Assembly (NCBI GenBank): GCA_049509515.1
Contig: JBEKZV010000012.1
Location: 1-64,000 of the forward strand
Length of the DNA: 64,000 nt
Origin: JBEKCP01 sp049509515
GTDB lineage: Bacteria; Planctomycetota; Planctomycetia; Pirellulales; Thermoguttaceae
Direction: 5' to 3'
Below are positions 37,648 through 46,007 of the stretch, one piece after another (the first letter of the stretch is position 1; every line of letters begins with the position of its first letter). The notes under the pieces are model-generated. The model saw nothing but the letters and a program-made list of their open reading frames with translations, was not told the DNA's origin and did no database searches. Both the position numbers and the translations under genes were made by a program.

Positions 37648-40530
37648 TCACGTAGCGGCCCGCCCCGCTTGCAAGAGCTTCAACGGTTCGGTGCGCCCCG
37701 TGGCGACGGCCGGCCACAGGGCTGCCAGCGAGCACAAGCCCAGCGTGGCGCCGAAGCCGATCGCCAACTTGGCCCAGGGAATGATCAGCGGCACGATCTG
37801 CCCGCCGCGGATATTGATGTAACGCGTTATGCCCGTGCCGCAATAGCCGGCCATTGCGCCGAAGCCGAGGCTCAGCAGGCAGGCCACGATGCCGACGAGG
37901 ATCGCTTCCGCCAGGATCATCCGCACGAGTCCCAAACGCGTCACGCCGATCGCGCGCAGCACCCCCATGTCCCAGCGGCGGGCACGGATCGACGAGAGCA
38001 CGGTGTTGACGACGCCCACAGAGGCCACGGCCAGCGTTACCAGCGGCAAGAGGCTGAGAGTCCAGATGATGCCGTCCGCGCGGGCGTTGACCGTTTGGCG
38101 GACGCCTGCGGCCGACTGCAGGTTGACGCTCGCCGTGTAATCCCGGCGGCGATCGCCGCCGGGGCCCGTCTGGCCCAGCGGGCCCCGTCCACGTTGCCGC
38201 GATTTCGCGACGTTGATGTCGAAGTTCCGCTGGGCAATCGTCTGCAGCGATTCCTTGATCTCGTCCTCGCTCGCCGTGCCGTCCAGATTCATCCAGAAGA
38301 AGGTTACCCGGTTGATGGCGAAGTCGCGCCGCACCTGATCGTACTGAGCGAACATCAGCGCCGCCGATCGGCCGCCGCCGCGATTGCGCAGGCCCACCTT
38401 GCTCATCCAGTGCCAGCCGGTCATCGACACCACGCCGGCGATTTCATACTCCACGCGCTCGTCGGGCGATTCGGGCGGGATCACTGCGAATTTGCCGCCC
38501 ACTCCCAGGCCGCTCTCGCGTTGAAAGTGATCGGGGACCAGGCAATACCGCCCCCGCTTGAGCTTCTCCAATGCCTCCCGCCGCGATCCCTCGACGAATT
38601 GGAAATCGAACATCGGCTTTTCGCCGCCCAGCGCCTGCTCGGGATCGACCCCGACCATGACGCAGTTGTCCTGGCGCGAGGATGAAGCCCGCACGCGGGC
38701 TCCGGTGACGTCCTCGGCAAACTTGGTTTGCTCGACGGCCAGCGGCACGCATTGATCGGCCACGACCCCTTTCACGCGGCGGACGGATTCGATCTCGGAA
38801 TCGGGGATGCCCGCCGGCATCAGGCCGACCACCAGGTCGGGTACCCAATCGCCGGGCACGAAAGGCGCGAGCATGGAATAGCCCCAGGTTTGCATGGCGA
38901 CGAACAGGCCGAGGCCGATGGTCAGCGCCGCCGCGGTTCCCACGGTCCGCCAGAGATTGCTCGTAAGCTGCGTGGCCAGCAACCGCGGATTGACGCCCGT
39001 CAGGCGGGCGACAACGGGCCCGAGGATCCTTTCGGTGAACGCGACGGTTGGCGGCGCCAACAGCACGAATCCGATGGCCATCGCGGGGCAACCCAAAAGC
39101 GCCGAGACGCCGTAACGCGCGGTGTCCGGCATCGGAATGCAGAACACCACCAGCGGGTTCACGGAGATCAGGAGCACGCCGGCCACGGTGGCGGCCCAAG
39201 AGAAGCGCGCCGACCGCCCGCGCGGGCGCACCGCCATGGCCTCCAGCGGACTGACGCGCGTGGCCCGCCACGCGGGAATGACGGACGCCGCCAGCGATCC
39301 GCCCACTGCGCAGATGCCCGAGAGCACGATGCACCAGAAGCCCAGCGACACGCCCAGCGGGAAGAAGGCCGGCCGCCAATGGCTCACGATTTCCAGCAAT
39401 CCCCAGCCGGCCAGCAGACCGCCTCCCCAGCCGATCAGCCCCAGGAACAGACTTTCCATGGCGATCATAGCACCGACTTGCACTTTCGTCAGCGCAACCG
39501 CGCGCAGCATGGCAAACTGGCGAATGCGCTCGTCCACGCCCATGTTGAGCGTGGTGAAGATGATGAACAGCGCCGCCAAGAGCGAAATGCCGGTGGCCGA
39601 CAGTGCCTGCCCGCGGATGCTCTCCGCCGTCGAACTCTGCTGGAGTTCGGCCCCCACGTCTTCCTGGGCCTGAAGCTCCGCCGGCGGATTTGCCCGGGCG
39701 AGCCGGTCGGCCCAGTGGGCCCGAAACTCCCCGAGCTTGATGCCTTTGGTCGGCACCACGCCGGCAAAGTCGATCTTCGCCGGAGTTCCGGCGAGCTTCT
39801 CGGCCAGCGTCCAGGGCACATAGAGAGCGGCGACTGCCGGTCCGTGGGCCAGCGGCGGGCCGCGCGACGGCGGCAGGCCGATCATGAACCTCTCCCTGGG
39901 AACGCTCTTTCGCTCGTCGACGATGCCGGCGATCTTCAGAGGGAACTCGTCGTCGGTTCGGTTGTTGGAAACGAGCACCTCGTCTCCGACCTTTACGCCC
40001 AGCCGTTCCGCCAAACCCTTGCTGATGGCCGCTTCAGATCGCTGGGGCTGCCCGGCAGCGATCCACTTCCCTTGCACCAGCGGATACGGCGGCTCGGCGG
40101 CATCCGTGCCGACAAGCGTCGGGGCGTCTCCGGGGATCGCGGGCGTGTTGCCGGCCGGCGCATCTCCCGCCCGGCCGGAACCGGCCCGTGCGGGGGCGGC
40201 CTTGGCCTTGAGCCTCACGCGGGATTGAAACACCGGATCCACCGCGGCGACGGCCGGGTCTTGCCGCAGCGAGTCGACCACCTCCCGCGACAGCGGCGGC
40301 AAGGGAGAATCCTCGGGTCCCACCGGCAGGACAACCAGTTCGTATCTGCCCAAGTACTTCTCGGACAATTCCCGAAAACTCTGCACGAGCGAATCGTAGC
40401 CGCTTACCACCCAGACCACGACGCACGCGGCGGCGATCGTGGACAGGATCGTCAACAACAATCGCCCGGGCCGCCGCCGCACGTCGGCCACGACCAGCTT
40501 CCTGACGACGGCAAACTCTCCCGCGTGCAT
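37648..40530 (-). CDS. ABC transporter permease, FtsX/MacB type
   Basis: 960 residues. Residue 20-45 forms the first membrane helix, then a periplasmic MacB-like domain to about 330, then a FtsX block of helices (near 335-440), a second set of helices (about 455-570), another extracytoplasmic region and a final FtsX block (near 820-950, PLVTLAVASVGVVNTVLSS and on). This doubled LolE/FtsX layout suits transport or mechanotransmission of lipoproteins, peptides or surface material. It starts 24 bases after the ATPase stop. The region AKAAPARAGSGRAGDAPAGN is a low-complexity insert. Substrate unknown. Confidence 0.88.
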   Translation of the reverse strand: MHAGEFAVVRKLVVADVRRRPGRLLLTILSTIAAACVVVWVVSGYDSLVQSFRELSEKYLGRYELVVLPVGPEDSPLPPLSREVVDSLRQDPAVAAVDPVFQSRVRLKAKAAPARAGSGRAGDAPAGNTPAIPGDAPTLVGTDAAEPPYPLVQGKWIAAGQPQRSEAAISKGLAERLGVKVGDEVLVSNNRTDDEFPLKIAGIVDERKSVPRERFMIGLPPSRGPPLAHGPAVAALYVPWTLAEKLAGTPAKIDFAGVVPTKGIKLGEFRAHWADRLARANPPAELQAQEDVGAELQQSSTAESIRGQALSATGISLLAALFIIFTTLNMGVDERIRQFAMLRAVALTKVQVGAMIAMESLFLGLIGWGGGLLAGWGLLEIVSHWRPAFFPLGVSLGFWCIVLSGICAVGGSLAASVIPAWRATRVSPLEAMAVRPRGRSARFSWAATVAGVLLISVNPLVVFCIPMPDTARYGVSALLGCPAMAIGFVLLAPPTVAFTERILGPVVARLTGVNPRLLATQLTSNLWRTVGTAAALTIGLGLFVAMQTWGYSMLAPFVPGDWVPDLVVGLMPAGIPDSEIESVRRVKGVVADQCVPLAVEQTKFAEDVTGARVRASSSRQDNCVMVGVDPEQALGGEKPMFDFQFVEGSRREALEKLKRGRYCLVPDHFQRESGLGVGGKFAVIPPESPDERVEYEIAGVVSMTGWHWMSKVGLRNRGGGRSAALMFAQYDQVRRDFAINRVTFFWMNLDGTASEDEIKESLQTIAQRNFDINVAKSRQRGRGPLGQTGPGGDRRRDYTASVNLQSAAGVRQTVNARADGIIWTLSLLPLVTLAVASVGVVNTVLSSIRARRWDMGVLRAIGVTRLGLVRMILAEAILVGIVACLLSLGFGAMAGYCGTGITRYINIRGGQIVPLIIPWAKLAIGFGATLGLCSLAALWPAVATGRTEPLKLLQAGRAAT

Positions 40531-40554
40531 GACCGCTTCCGGGATCCAGGGGAT

Positions 40555-41346
40555 TCAGGGGGCCGCCAGTGCTTCGGCGCCGGCAGCGACGTTCACGACA
40601 TCTTGGTAATGGGCCGCCAGCGTTTGCGCGTCCTTGAATTCGCCGGTGCCGAACTGCGTGAGGATACGGCCGTCTTTCATCACCACCACGCGCTGTGCCC
40701 ATGCGGCCACGGCGGGTTCGTGGGTCACGACCACGATCGTCCGCCGCTCTGCTTCGCACAATTCCCGCAGTAACCGGCATATCTTCTGCCCGCTCGTCGA
40801 ATCGAGGCTGCCGGTCGGCTCGTCGGCCAGGACCAAGGCCGGATCGTTGACCAGCGCGCGGGCGATTGCCACGCGCTGCTGTTCGCCGCCGCTGAGCGCG
40901 TCGGGCCGATGATGCCGCCGCGCCACCAGCCCCAAGCGGCCGAGCAGGCCCTCGAGCCGCCCGTCGATCCGATCTTTGCGGCCGTCGGCCAGCATGGGCA
41001 GGGTGATGTTGTCGTCGGCCGTCAGCGACGGAATCAAATTGAACGCCTGAAAGACAAGACCGATCTTGCGGCGGCGGAACCGCGTCAGTTGCCCGTCCGG
41101 CATGGTCGACAGATCGGCGCCGTCGATCTGCACGCGTCCTTCATCGGGGGGAGCGAGCCCCGCCATGACGTGCAGCAGCGTGCTCTTGCCCGAGCCGCTG
41201 GCTCCCATGACGGCCACGAATTCCCCTTCCTCGATCGAAAGGCAAACATCCTTGATCGCCTCGACCACCGACTCGCCCTGGCGAAAACGTTTGGTCGCGC
41301 CTTCCACGCGAACGGGAATCCTGCCGGCTGGTAGGTGTGTCAACAC
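40555..41346 (-). CDS. ABC transporter ATP-binding protein, LolD/MacB type
   Basis: 263 residues with every ABC motif: Walker A GASGSGKST, Q-loop VFQAFNLIPSLTA, signature LSGGEQQRVAIARAL, Walker B ALVLADEPTGSLD and switch VVVTHEP. GTG 41346 follows AGGAG eight bases upstream; no ATG is available in a better position. It powers the permease encoded next at 37648-40530. The DUF1559 and lipoprotein genes immediately upstream on the same strand suggest that the transporter handles one of these envelope proteins. Confidence 0.93.
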   Translation of the reverse strand: MLTHLPAGRIPVRVEGATKRFRQGESVVEAIKDVCLSIEEGEFVAVMGASGSGKSTLLHVMAGLAPPDEGRVQIDGADLSTMPDGQLTRFRRRKIGLVFQAFNLIPSLTADDNITLPMLADGRKDRIDGRLEGLLGRLGLVARRHHRPDALSGGEQQRVAIARALVNDPALVLADEPTGSLDSTSGQKICRLLRELCEAERRTIVVVTHEPAVAAWAQRVVVMKDGRILTQFGTGEFKDAQTLAAHYQDVVNVAAGAEALAAP

Positions 41347-41422
41347 GAAAGGGACTCCTGCAGGAAAAATGCGGCTATCGGAAGCCGGCCGCTGCCGCGT
41401 GCCGCCGCGCAGAAGCGCGACA

Positions 41423-41905
41423 CTAGGGTTCGATGGCCGGCGGCGGCCCGTCTGCTCTTTTCGGCCTCGTCTCCATGGGCTTCAAGTCGATCGTCGCCAG
41501 TTCCGTGGTGTCGCTCCCGATGTGTACGCTCACGGCCGGGTTCTTCGGATCTGCATAGCGTCGCCCCAGGCGGTCCGGCCCCGGCTCGTCCTCGGCCTGA
41601 TTCTCGACCCGCGGCCCCGGCCAGACCACGGTTACGGCGAAATTGCCGGCCGGCGCGCCGTCCCGGGTGGCGAAGGTGGTCAGATGGTAGGAGCCGTCCG
41701 CCTCGACCGTGGCGTGCGGCCGCACCATGGACAGTCCCTGGCCATTGACCGGATACAGAACGACCTCGGCCTTGGCCGCGGGCGCTCCGGCCACCAGCAG
41801 CTTGCCGCCGACCGGATGGACCGGCGGCCGGTCGCCGTGCTCCGCTCCGCAGCCCGAAACCACCAGGCACAGACCGAGGGCGAACATTGCCTGCAAGACT
41901 CTCAT
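41423..41905 (-). CDS. lipoprotein with transthyretin/carboxypeptidase-regulatory-like domain
   Basis: 160 residues. Signal peptide and lipobox LVVSGC|GAEHG, then an Ig/transthyretin-like beta sandwich: VHPVGGKLLVAGAPAAKAEV, GSYHLTTFATRDGAPAGNFA, VTVVWPG. Such small lipoproteins are very common in planctomycetes and often follow DUF1559 genes, as here (41 bases after it). The function is unknown; an envelope or surface role is inferred. ATG 41905 is used because an upstream extension would place charged sequence before the signal peptide. Confidence 0.85.
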   Translation of the reverse strand: MRVLQAMFALGLCLVVSGCGAEHGDRPPVHPVGGKLLVAGAPAAKAEVVLYPVNGQGLSMVRPHATVEADGSYHLTTFATRDGAPAGNFAVTVVWPGPRVENQAEDEPGPDRLGRRYADPKNPAVSVHIGSDTTELATIDLKPMETRPKRADGPPPAIEP

Positions 41906-41945
41906 GGGGTTTGGTCCTTGCCCTGGCGGACGTGCGATAAACGGC

Positions 41946-42956
41946 TCAAAACTCGGTCCCACCGAGCGACTCGGCCGAGCGGACTTCCGCGGTGTCCACG
42001 CCGCCGCTCCGCGCGGTGATGATGGCGCCGAGCACCTGCGGGGTCAAACCCTCGCTGAGGAAGTGGACGGCGCCGTCGCAGAAGACGGCATTGGCCCCGC
42101 CGCGATGGAAACTGTAGATGCCCTGCGAGTTGTTCATATTGATCGTGTTGTTGCCGCCCTCCGTCACGCCGTCGTCCGAATAGGTCCACACCGAGAAGAC
42201 CTGGTACGACGCCCAGCATCCCCACCACGCGGGATTCGACTGCGAGTATTGGGTGCCGTTGATCGTGGTCGTGGCGTCGTTCGGGGTGGTGGTCGTGGTC
42301 AATTGCTTCGCGCCTTTGATGTACCAGCCGGGCCGCCCCGCCTGTTCCGTAACCAGCAGCGTGCAGCTCAAGCCGTCGGTGATCTCGGCCAATGCCTTGT
42401 TGCGGTTGTCCGCCATCGCCGTCTCGGTGTTCTGCGAGTAGGCCGCGTTGGTCGCCGAGTCCGAGAACCACCACGCGTTCACGCTGTTGGCACCGAAGTA
42501 GTCGCCGGCGATCCCCGTCCCGGTGATCGACTGCGTCGGGTCGCACACGGTCATGCTGCGGCTGGGCTGGGTGGCCGGACACGAATATACGGCGATGGGC
42601 CTGGCAATGGCCTCCGCGTTCTGCGCGTCGTAGAAGTTGTAGTCCTGATAGTAGAGACGCTCGATGTTCTTCAACTCCAGGTACGGCAGGATGATCGCTC
42701 CCCAGCCGCAATAGCCCTTGTTGGGCGCCGCCGGCGTCCAACTGGGCCCATAGCGCCGCGGGGGAAGCCCCTTGTACGCATTCTCGTAATTGTGCATCGC
42801 CAGGCCGATCTGCTTGAGATTGTTGCCGCACGACGAACGTCGCCCCGCTTCCCGGGCGGCCTGGACTGCCGGCAACAACAGGGCCGCCAGCGTTCCGATG
42901 ATCACGATCACCACCATCAACTCGATCAGGGTGAAAGCAGGGCGAATGCGGCGCAT
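41946..42956 (-). CDS. DUF1559 prepilin-like protein
   Basis: 336 residues with a full type III prepilin signal (RRIRPAFTLIELMVVIVIIG), then VQAAREAGRRSSCGNNLKQIG and a C-terminal FHRGGANAVFCDGAVHFLSE motif, the hallmarks of DUF1559/SBP_bac_10 proteins. Here the residue before the Phe is Ala rather than Gly. CTGGAG lies eight bases before ATG 42956. It heads the operon DUF1559 - lipoprotein - ABC ATPase - permease. The mid-region is rich in Thr/Asn (TTTTTPNDATTTING). Confidence 0.92.
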   Translation of the reverse strand: MRRIRPAFTLIELMVVIVIIGTLAALLLPAVQAAREAGRRSSCGNNLKQIGLAMHNYENAYKGLPPRRYGPSWTPAAPNKGYCGWGAIILPYLELKNIERLYYQDYNFYDAQNAEAIARPIAVYSCPATQPSRSMTVCDPTQSITGTGIAGDYFGANSVNAWWFSDSATNAAYSQNTETAMADNRNKALAEITDGLSCTLLVTEQAGRPGWYIKGAKQLTTTTTPNDATTTINGTQYSQSNPAWWGCWASYQVFSVWTYSDDGVTEGGNNTINMNNSQGIYSFHRGGANAVFCDGAVHFLSEGLTPQVLGAIITARSGGVDTAEVRSAESLGGTEF

Positions 42957-43568
42957 GGACGGGACTCCAGGCGAGTGAAGAACGGAGTGGGGATTACGGC
43001 TTGGGCCGCTTGCGGCTTCGCAACGGCGGATTTGGGGATTCGGGGATTCCAAATCTCAAATCCACAATCGGTCCCGGCACTCGGGCCGGAGAGGGCACGG
43101 ACCATCCGATGGCTCCGGCGCCGAGCGACGGGACTGCGACCGGCGGCCGGGCACCATGCGAAGCATGGTCGCCGCCGGCTAAGGATCGGCCGAAGCATTG
43201 CTTCCGCTCCGGGGAAGGGGACCAGGTCGTCTCTCGGGCCGATCCCAATTAGGGGTCGATCGAAGACCGCCCAGTGAGAACGCACCTTCTATGCCAACAC
43301 TTCCAAATTGGAGCCGGACCGCGTTATCTGTAGGCATGGCAACGGCTTTCGTCGCGGGGGCGGAGAGACTGACGGCCGGCGGGCCGCGTCGGTCCGCGCG
43401 ACACGCATGTCGAAAACCCCGACGTGCCCTGCCCACACCCTGCTCCATCTTCGCACCATTCTCACCCCTGTCGTGGCACGCTAGGGAGACCGTGCCACAA
43501 CGAGTGGCGGCTGCCGCCCACCGCCCAATCGCCACTACTGATTGACGTCCCCCCCTCGGGAGGTTAAC
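42957..43568. other. divergent intergenic region with repeats
   Basis: No gene supported. Contains GCCGCTTGCGGCTTCGCA (43003-43020), AAATCTCAAATCC-type repeats, a GGGCACCATGC palindrome (43149-43171) and a GTGGCACG/CGTGCCAC hairpin (43470-43502). The promoter for the kinase gene must be here but I cannot place it confidently. Confidence 0.55.
43149..43171. repeat. GGGCACCATGC-GCATGGTCG palindrome, intergenic copy
   Basis: GGGCACCATGCGAAGCATGG followed by TCG. Other copies: 4128-4150 (inverted), 6050-6071 (inside ribokinase), 10837-10859 (inside the CBM9-like gene), 17067-17089 (inside uvrA) and 53851-53873. Confidence 0.8.
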
Positions 43569-45056
43569 GTGGGAGAAGCGGAAACCCCGACCATGCGACG
43601 GCCGATTCAAATCCAACTCTTGCTGCCGACGCTCGCCGTCGTGGCGCTGGCCATCGTGCTGGCCAGCGGCACCAGTGCGTATTTGGGCACGGTTCGTGCC
43701 CGGCGGGTGCAGGAGGAGCACCTCCGCCAGGTGGTCGATACGCTCCGCGTGGCCAAGTTCCCGCTGAGCGAGCCCGTCCTGCGGCAAATGAGCGGCCTGT
43801 CCGGCGCCGAGTTCATCTACCTGGACGAGGGCAACCGCGTTCGGGCCCGCACACTGGACCTGGACGACGTCAGCCGCCGGCGGCTGGACCGCCTGGTCGA
43901 AGGCGACGGGCCTCGCGGGCACGCCCCCGCCGAGATCGCGCTGGCCGGGCGGACCTACCTGGCCGAGATCGTGCCTGTGCCGGGCCGCCCGCCCGCCGAC
44001 GTCGCCGGCCGGTTGCTGGTCCTGTATTCGGAAGACCTCTGGTCGGCGGCCGTGCGGCATGCCGGCTACACGGCGTTGGCCGCCGGGATCCTGGCAGCCT
44101 TGGCGGTGGTCGTCGTGACCGCGATCCTCGCCGAGCGGCTCGTCCGGCCGATCCGCCGCCTGGGCGATCAGGCGGCAACCATTGCCCGCGGCGATTTCAC
44201 GCCCGTGGCCGTCGCACCCCGCGACGACGAGATCCGCGACCTGGCCCTGGCGATCAATCGCATGACCGAGCGGCTGGCCCAGTACGGCCGCGAGGTCCGC
44301 CGCAGCGAGCAGGTCCGCACGCTGGGGCAGCTTGGGGCGGGCATGGCCCACCAGCTCCGCAACGCCGCCACCGGCGGCCGCATGGCCGTCGAGCTCCATC
44401 AGCGCGACTGCCAGGCCCCCGGCGGGCGCGAGTCGCTCGAAGTGGCCCTGCGGCAGCTCCGCCTGATGGAATCGTATTTGCAGCGGTTCCTCACGCTCAG
44501 CCAGCCGCGCCGCGCCAGCCGCGAAACGGTGCCCTTGGGTCCCCTGCTGGACGAGGTGGCCGCGCTGGTGCGGCCGGCCTGCCTCCACGCCCGCATCGAG
44601 CTGGCGGTGCTCCGGCCGCCCGAGGGACTCCAAGTCCGCGGCGATCCTGAAGAGCTGCGACAACTGGCCATCAATCTCGTGCTGAATGCCGTGGACGCCG
44701 CCACCCGCACGCAGGCACCCGGCCAGCCGGCCATGACCGCCATCGGCGGCAGCCCGCCGCCGGCCAAGATCGCGATCGAGCTGGCACGCCTGGGGGACGA
44801 TCGCGGGGTGATTTGCGTGCGGGACAGCGGGCCGGGGCCGTCGGAAGCCGTCGTGGGGCGGCTCTTCGAGCCGTTTGTGACCGGCAAGCCCGACGGCACC
44901 GGGCTGGGCCTGTTCGTCGCCCGCCAGATCGCCGAGGACCACGGCGGCGCGATCCGCTGGGACCGCCGCGACGGCATGACCGAGTTCATCGTCGAGCTGC
45001 CGCTTTACAAGACCCCGGGCCTCAATCGACCGGAGTCAAACGCAGCACCTGCGTAG
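43569..45056 (+). CDS. membrane histidine kinase, NtrB-like
   Basis: About 495 residues. Two membrane helices (near 18-40 and 175-200) enclose a periplasmic sensor region. Then a HAMP-type linker (RLVRPIRRLGDQAATIARGD), an unusual H-box (GAGMAHQLRNAATGGRMA with the phospho-His in AHQLRN), N-box NLVLNAVDAA, and G-boxes VCVRDSGPGPSE-like and GTGLGLFVARQIAEDHGG. GTG 43569 has GGGAGG five bases upstream; ATG 43593 is an alternative. It should phosphorylate the NtrC-like regulator at 46008, from which it is separated by a minus-strand bicistron. Its last 35 bases overlap the end of the HEPN gene. Confidence 0.88.
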   Translation: MGEAETPTMRRPIQIQLLLPTLAVVALAIVLASGTSAYLGTVRARRVQEEHLRQVVDTLRVAKFPLSEPVLRQMSGLSGAEFIYLDEGNRVRARTLDLDDVSRRRLDRLVEGDGPRGHAPAEIALAGRTYLAEIVPVPGRPPADVAGRLLVLYSEDLWSAAVRHAGYTALAAGILAALAVVVVTAILAERLVRPIRRLGDQAATIARGDFTPVAVAPRDDEIRDLALAINRMTERLAQYGREVRRSEQVRTLGQLGAGMAHQLRNAATGGRMAVELHQRDCQAPGGRESLEVALRQLRLMESYLQRFLTLSQPRRASRETVPLGPLLDEVAALVRPACLHARIELAVLRPPEGLQVRGDPEELRQLAINLVLNAVDAATRTQAPGQPAMTAIGGSPPPAKIAIELARLGDDRGVICVRDSGPGPSEAVVGRLFEPFVTGKPDGTGLGLFVARQIAEDHGGAIRWDRRDGMTEFIVELPLYKTPGLNRPESNAAPA

Positions 45057-45459
45057 CGTAGGTCCGAATTCGGGTGCGCGCTCGATGCCAGACGGATTCG
45101 CTGCGGCAGGTTTGCAAACAACCCAGGATCTCGCGGGCGACGCGGAGTTGAACGACCGCGTTCTGCCTGGTTTCGCGTGGTGGATGCTTCAGGTTATAAT
45201 CCGCAAGATTCCTTTGCCTGCGTAACGACTCGAGTTTTTCTCCGGCCTCGATTGCCGGAAGTTCGCCGCATTCCAACAGGCAGAACCTGGCCTTCTGATG
45301 CGCCTCGGGACTGGCGGGCAGCCGCACTCCCGCGGCGGCAAGCACTTCTATCGCCGCATGGAAGGCGCCGTAATAGGAGCGACTGATCGAGGTTCGCCGC
45401 TCGGCGGCACCCCCATCCACCAGCTTCGCCGCGAGGTCGACGAATTCCGCGCCCGTCAC
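45022..45459 (-). CDS. HEPN domain protein
   Basis: 145 residues, all-helical. The pattern RRTSISRSYYGAFHAAIEVL and the later RNLADYNL fit the HEPN superfamily, many members of which are RNases of toxin-antitoxin or defence systems using an R-x4-6-H motif. Here the Arg is followed by N-L-A-D-Y, the R-x-x-A-D-Y variant, so RNase activity is uncertain. GTG 45459 overlaps the stop of the upstream gene by four bases (GTGA), giving strict coupling. The 3' end overlaps the kinase gene tail to tail. Confidence 0.75.
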   Translation of the reverse strand: MTGAEFVDLAAKLVDGGAAERRTSISRSYYGAFHAAIEVLAAAGVRLPASPEAHQKARFCLLECGELPAIEAGEKLESLRRQRNLADYNLKHPPRETRQNAVVQLRVAREILGCLQTCRSESVWHRARTRIRTYATQVLRLTPVD

Positions 45460-45800
45460 GACGGCGCCTCGATCGACAGGCAGAAGGCCGCGCCCGCCCC
45501 TGCAGTCTCGTGAGGCAGTCGCCGATGCCAGCAGGTGTTCTTTTCAAGGATTTCGTCGACGTCGTCCCGGGCATGGACAGTAAAGACCACGTCAAACCAA
45601 CTTGCGATTTCCGGGTCTTCTTCAACGCTCACCCGGAATTCGCTCCCGAAAAGTTCCCGCGTCAACTCGATCACCTGAGGAAACGTGTTGGCCAGGCCCA
45701 GACGCGCCACCGCCGCCGTGACCTCCGCGGGAATCGCAGGTTCGGCGACCGCGGGGACCAAAGGCAGAGCGGATGCTGAATCCATTGATCGAATCGTCAT
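45456..45800 (-). CDS. hypothetical partner of HEPN protein
   Basis: 114 residues. No MNT nucleotidyltransferase motif (G-S-x-A-x-G, D-x-D), so it is not the classical HEPN antitoxin. The core FPQVIELTRELFGSEFRVSV, then EEDPEIASWFDVVFTVHA and a C-terminal CWHRRLPHETAG-AFCLSIEAP, suggests a small alpha/beta protein. It precedes and overlaps the HEPN gene, the arrangement of an antitoxin or modulator gene before a toxin gene. ATG 45785 is an alternative start. Function unknown. Confidence 0.65.
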   Translation of the reverse strand: MTIRSMDSASALPLVPAVAEPAIPAEVTAAVARLGLANTFPQVIELTRELFGSEFRVSVEEDPEIASWFDVVFTVHARDDVDEILEKNTCWHRRLPHETAGAGAAFCLSIEAPS

Positions 45801-46007
45801 GGATGAAAGTCCGCGGCAGGTTGAATGGACTTGCCCTACCAGAGAGGAACGGGCGCCTCACTTGCCATTATCCCTTGATCCTCCGCCGCGAGCAAGAGAT
45901 ATTCCCTGGCAAGGACTGTCGGCCGGCTGGAAGGGGCAGTACAATCCAATGAAGGCTGCCGGTCCGCGCGGGTGCGACGCGCCGTCCAGACGGTACGGAA
46001 AGCTGCT

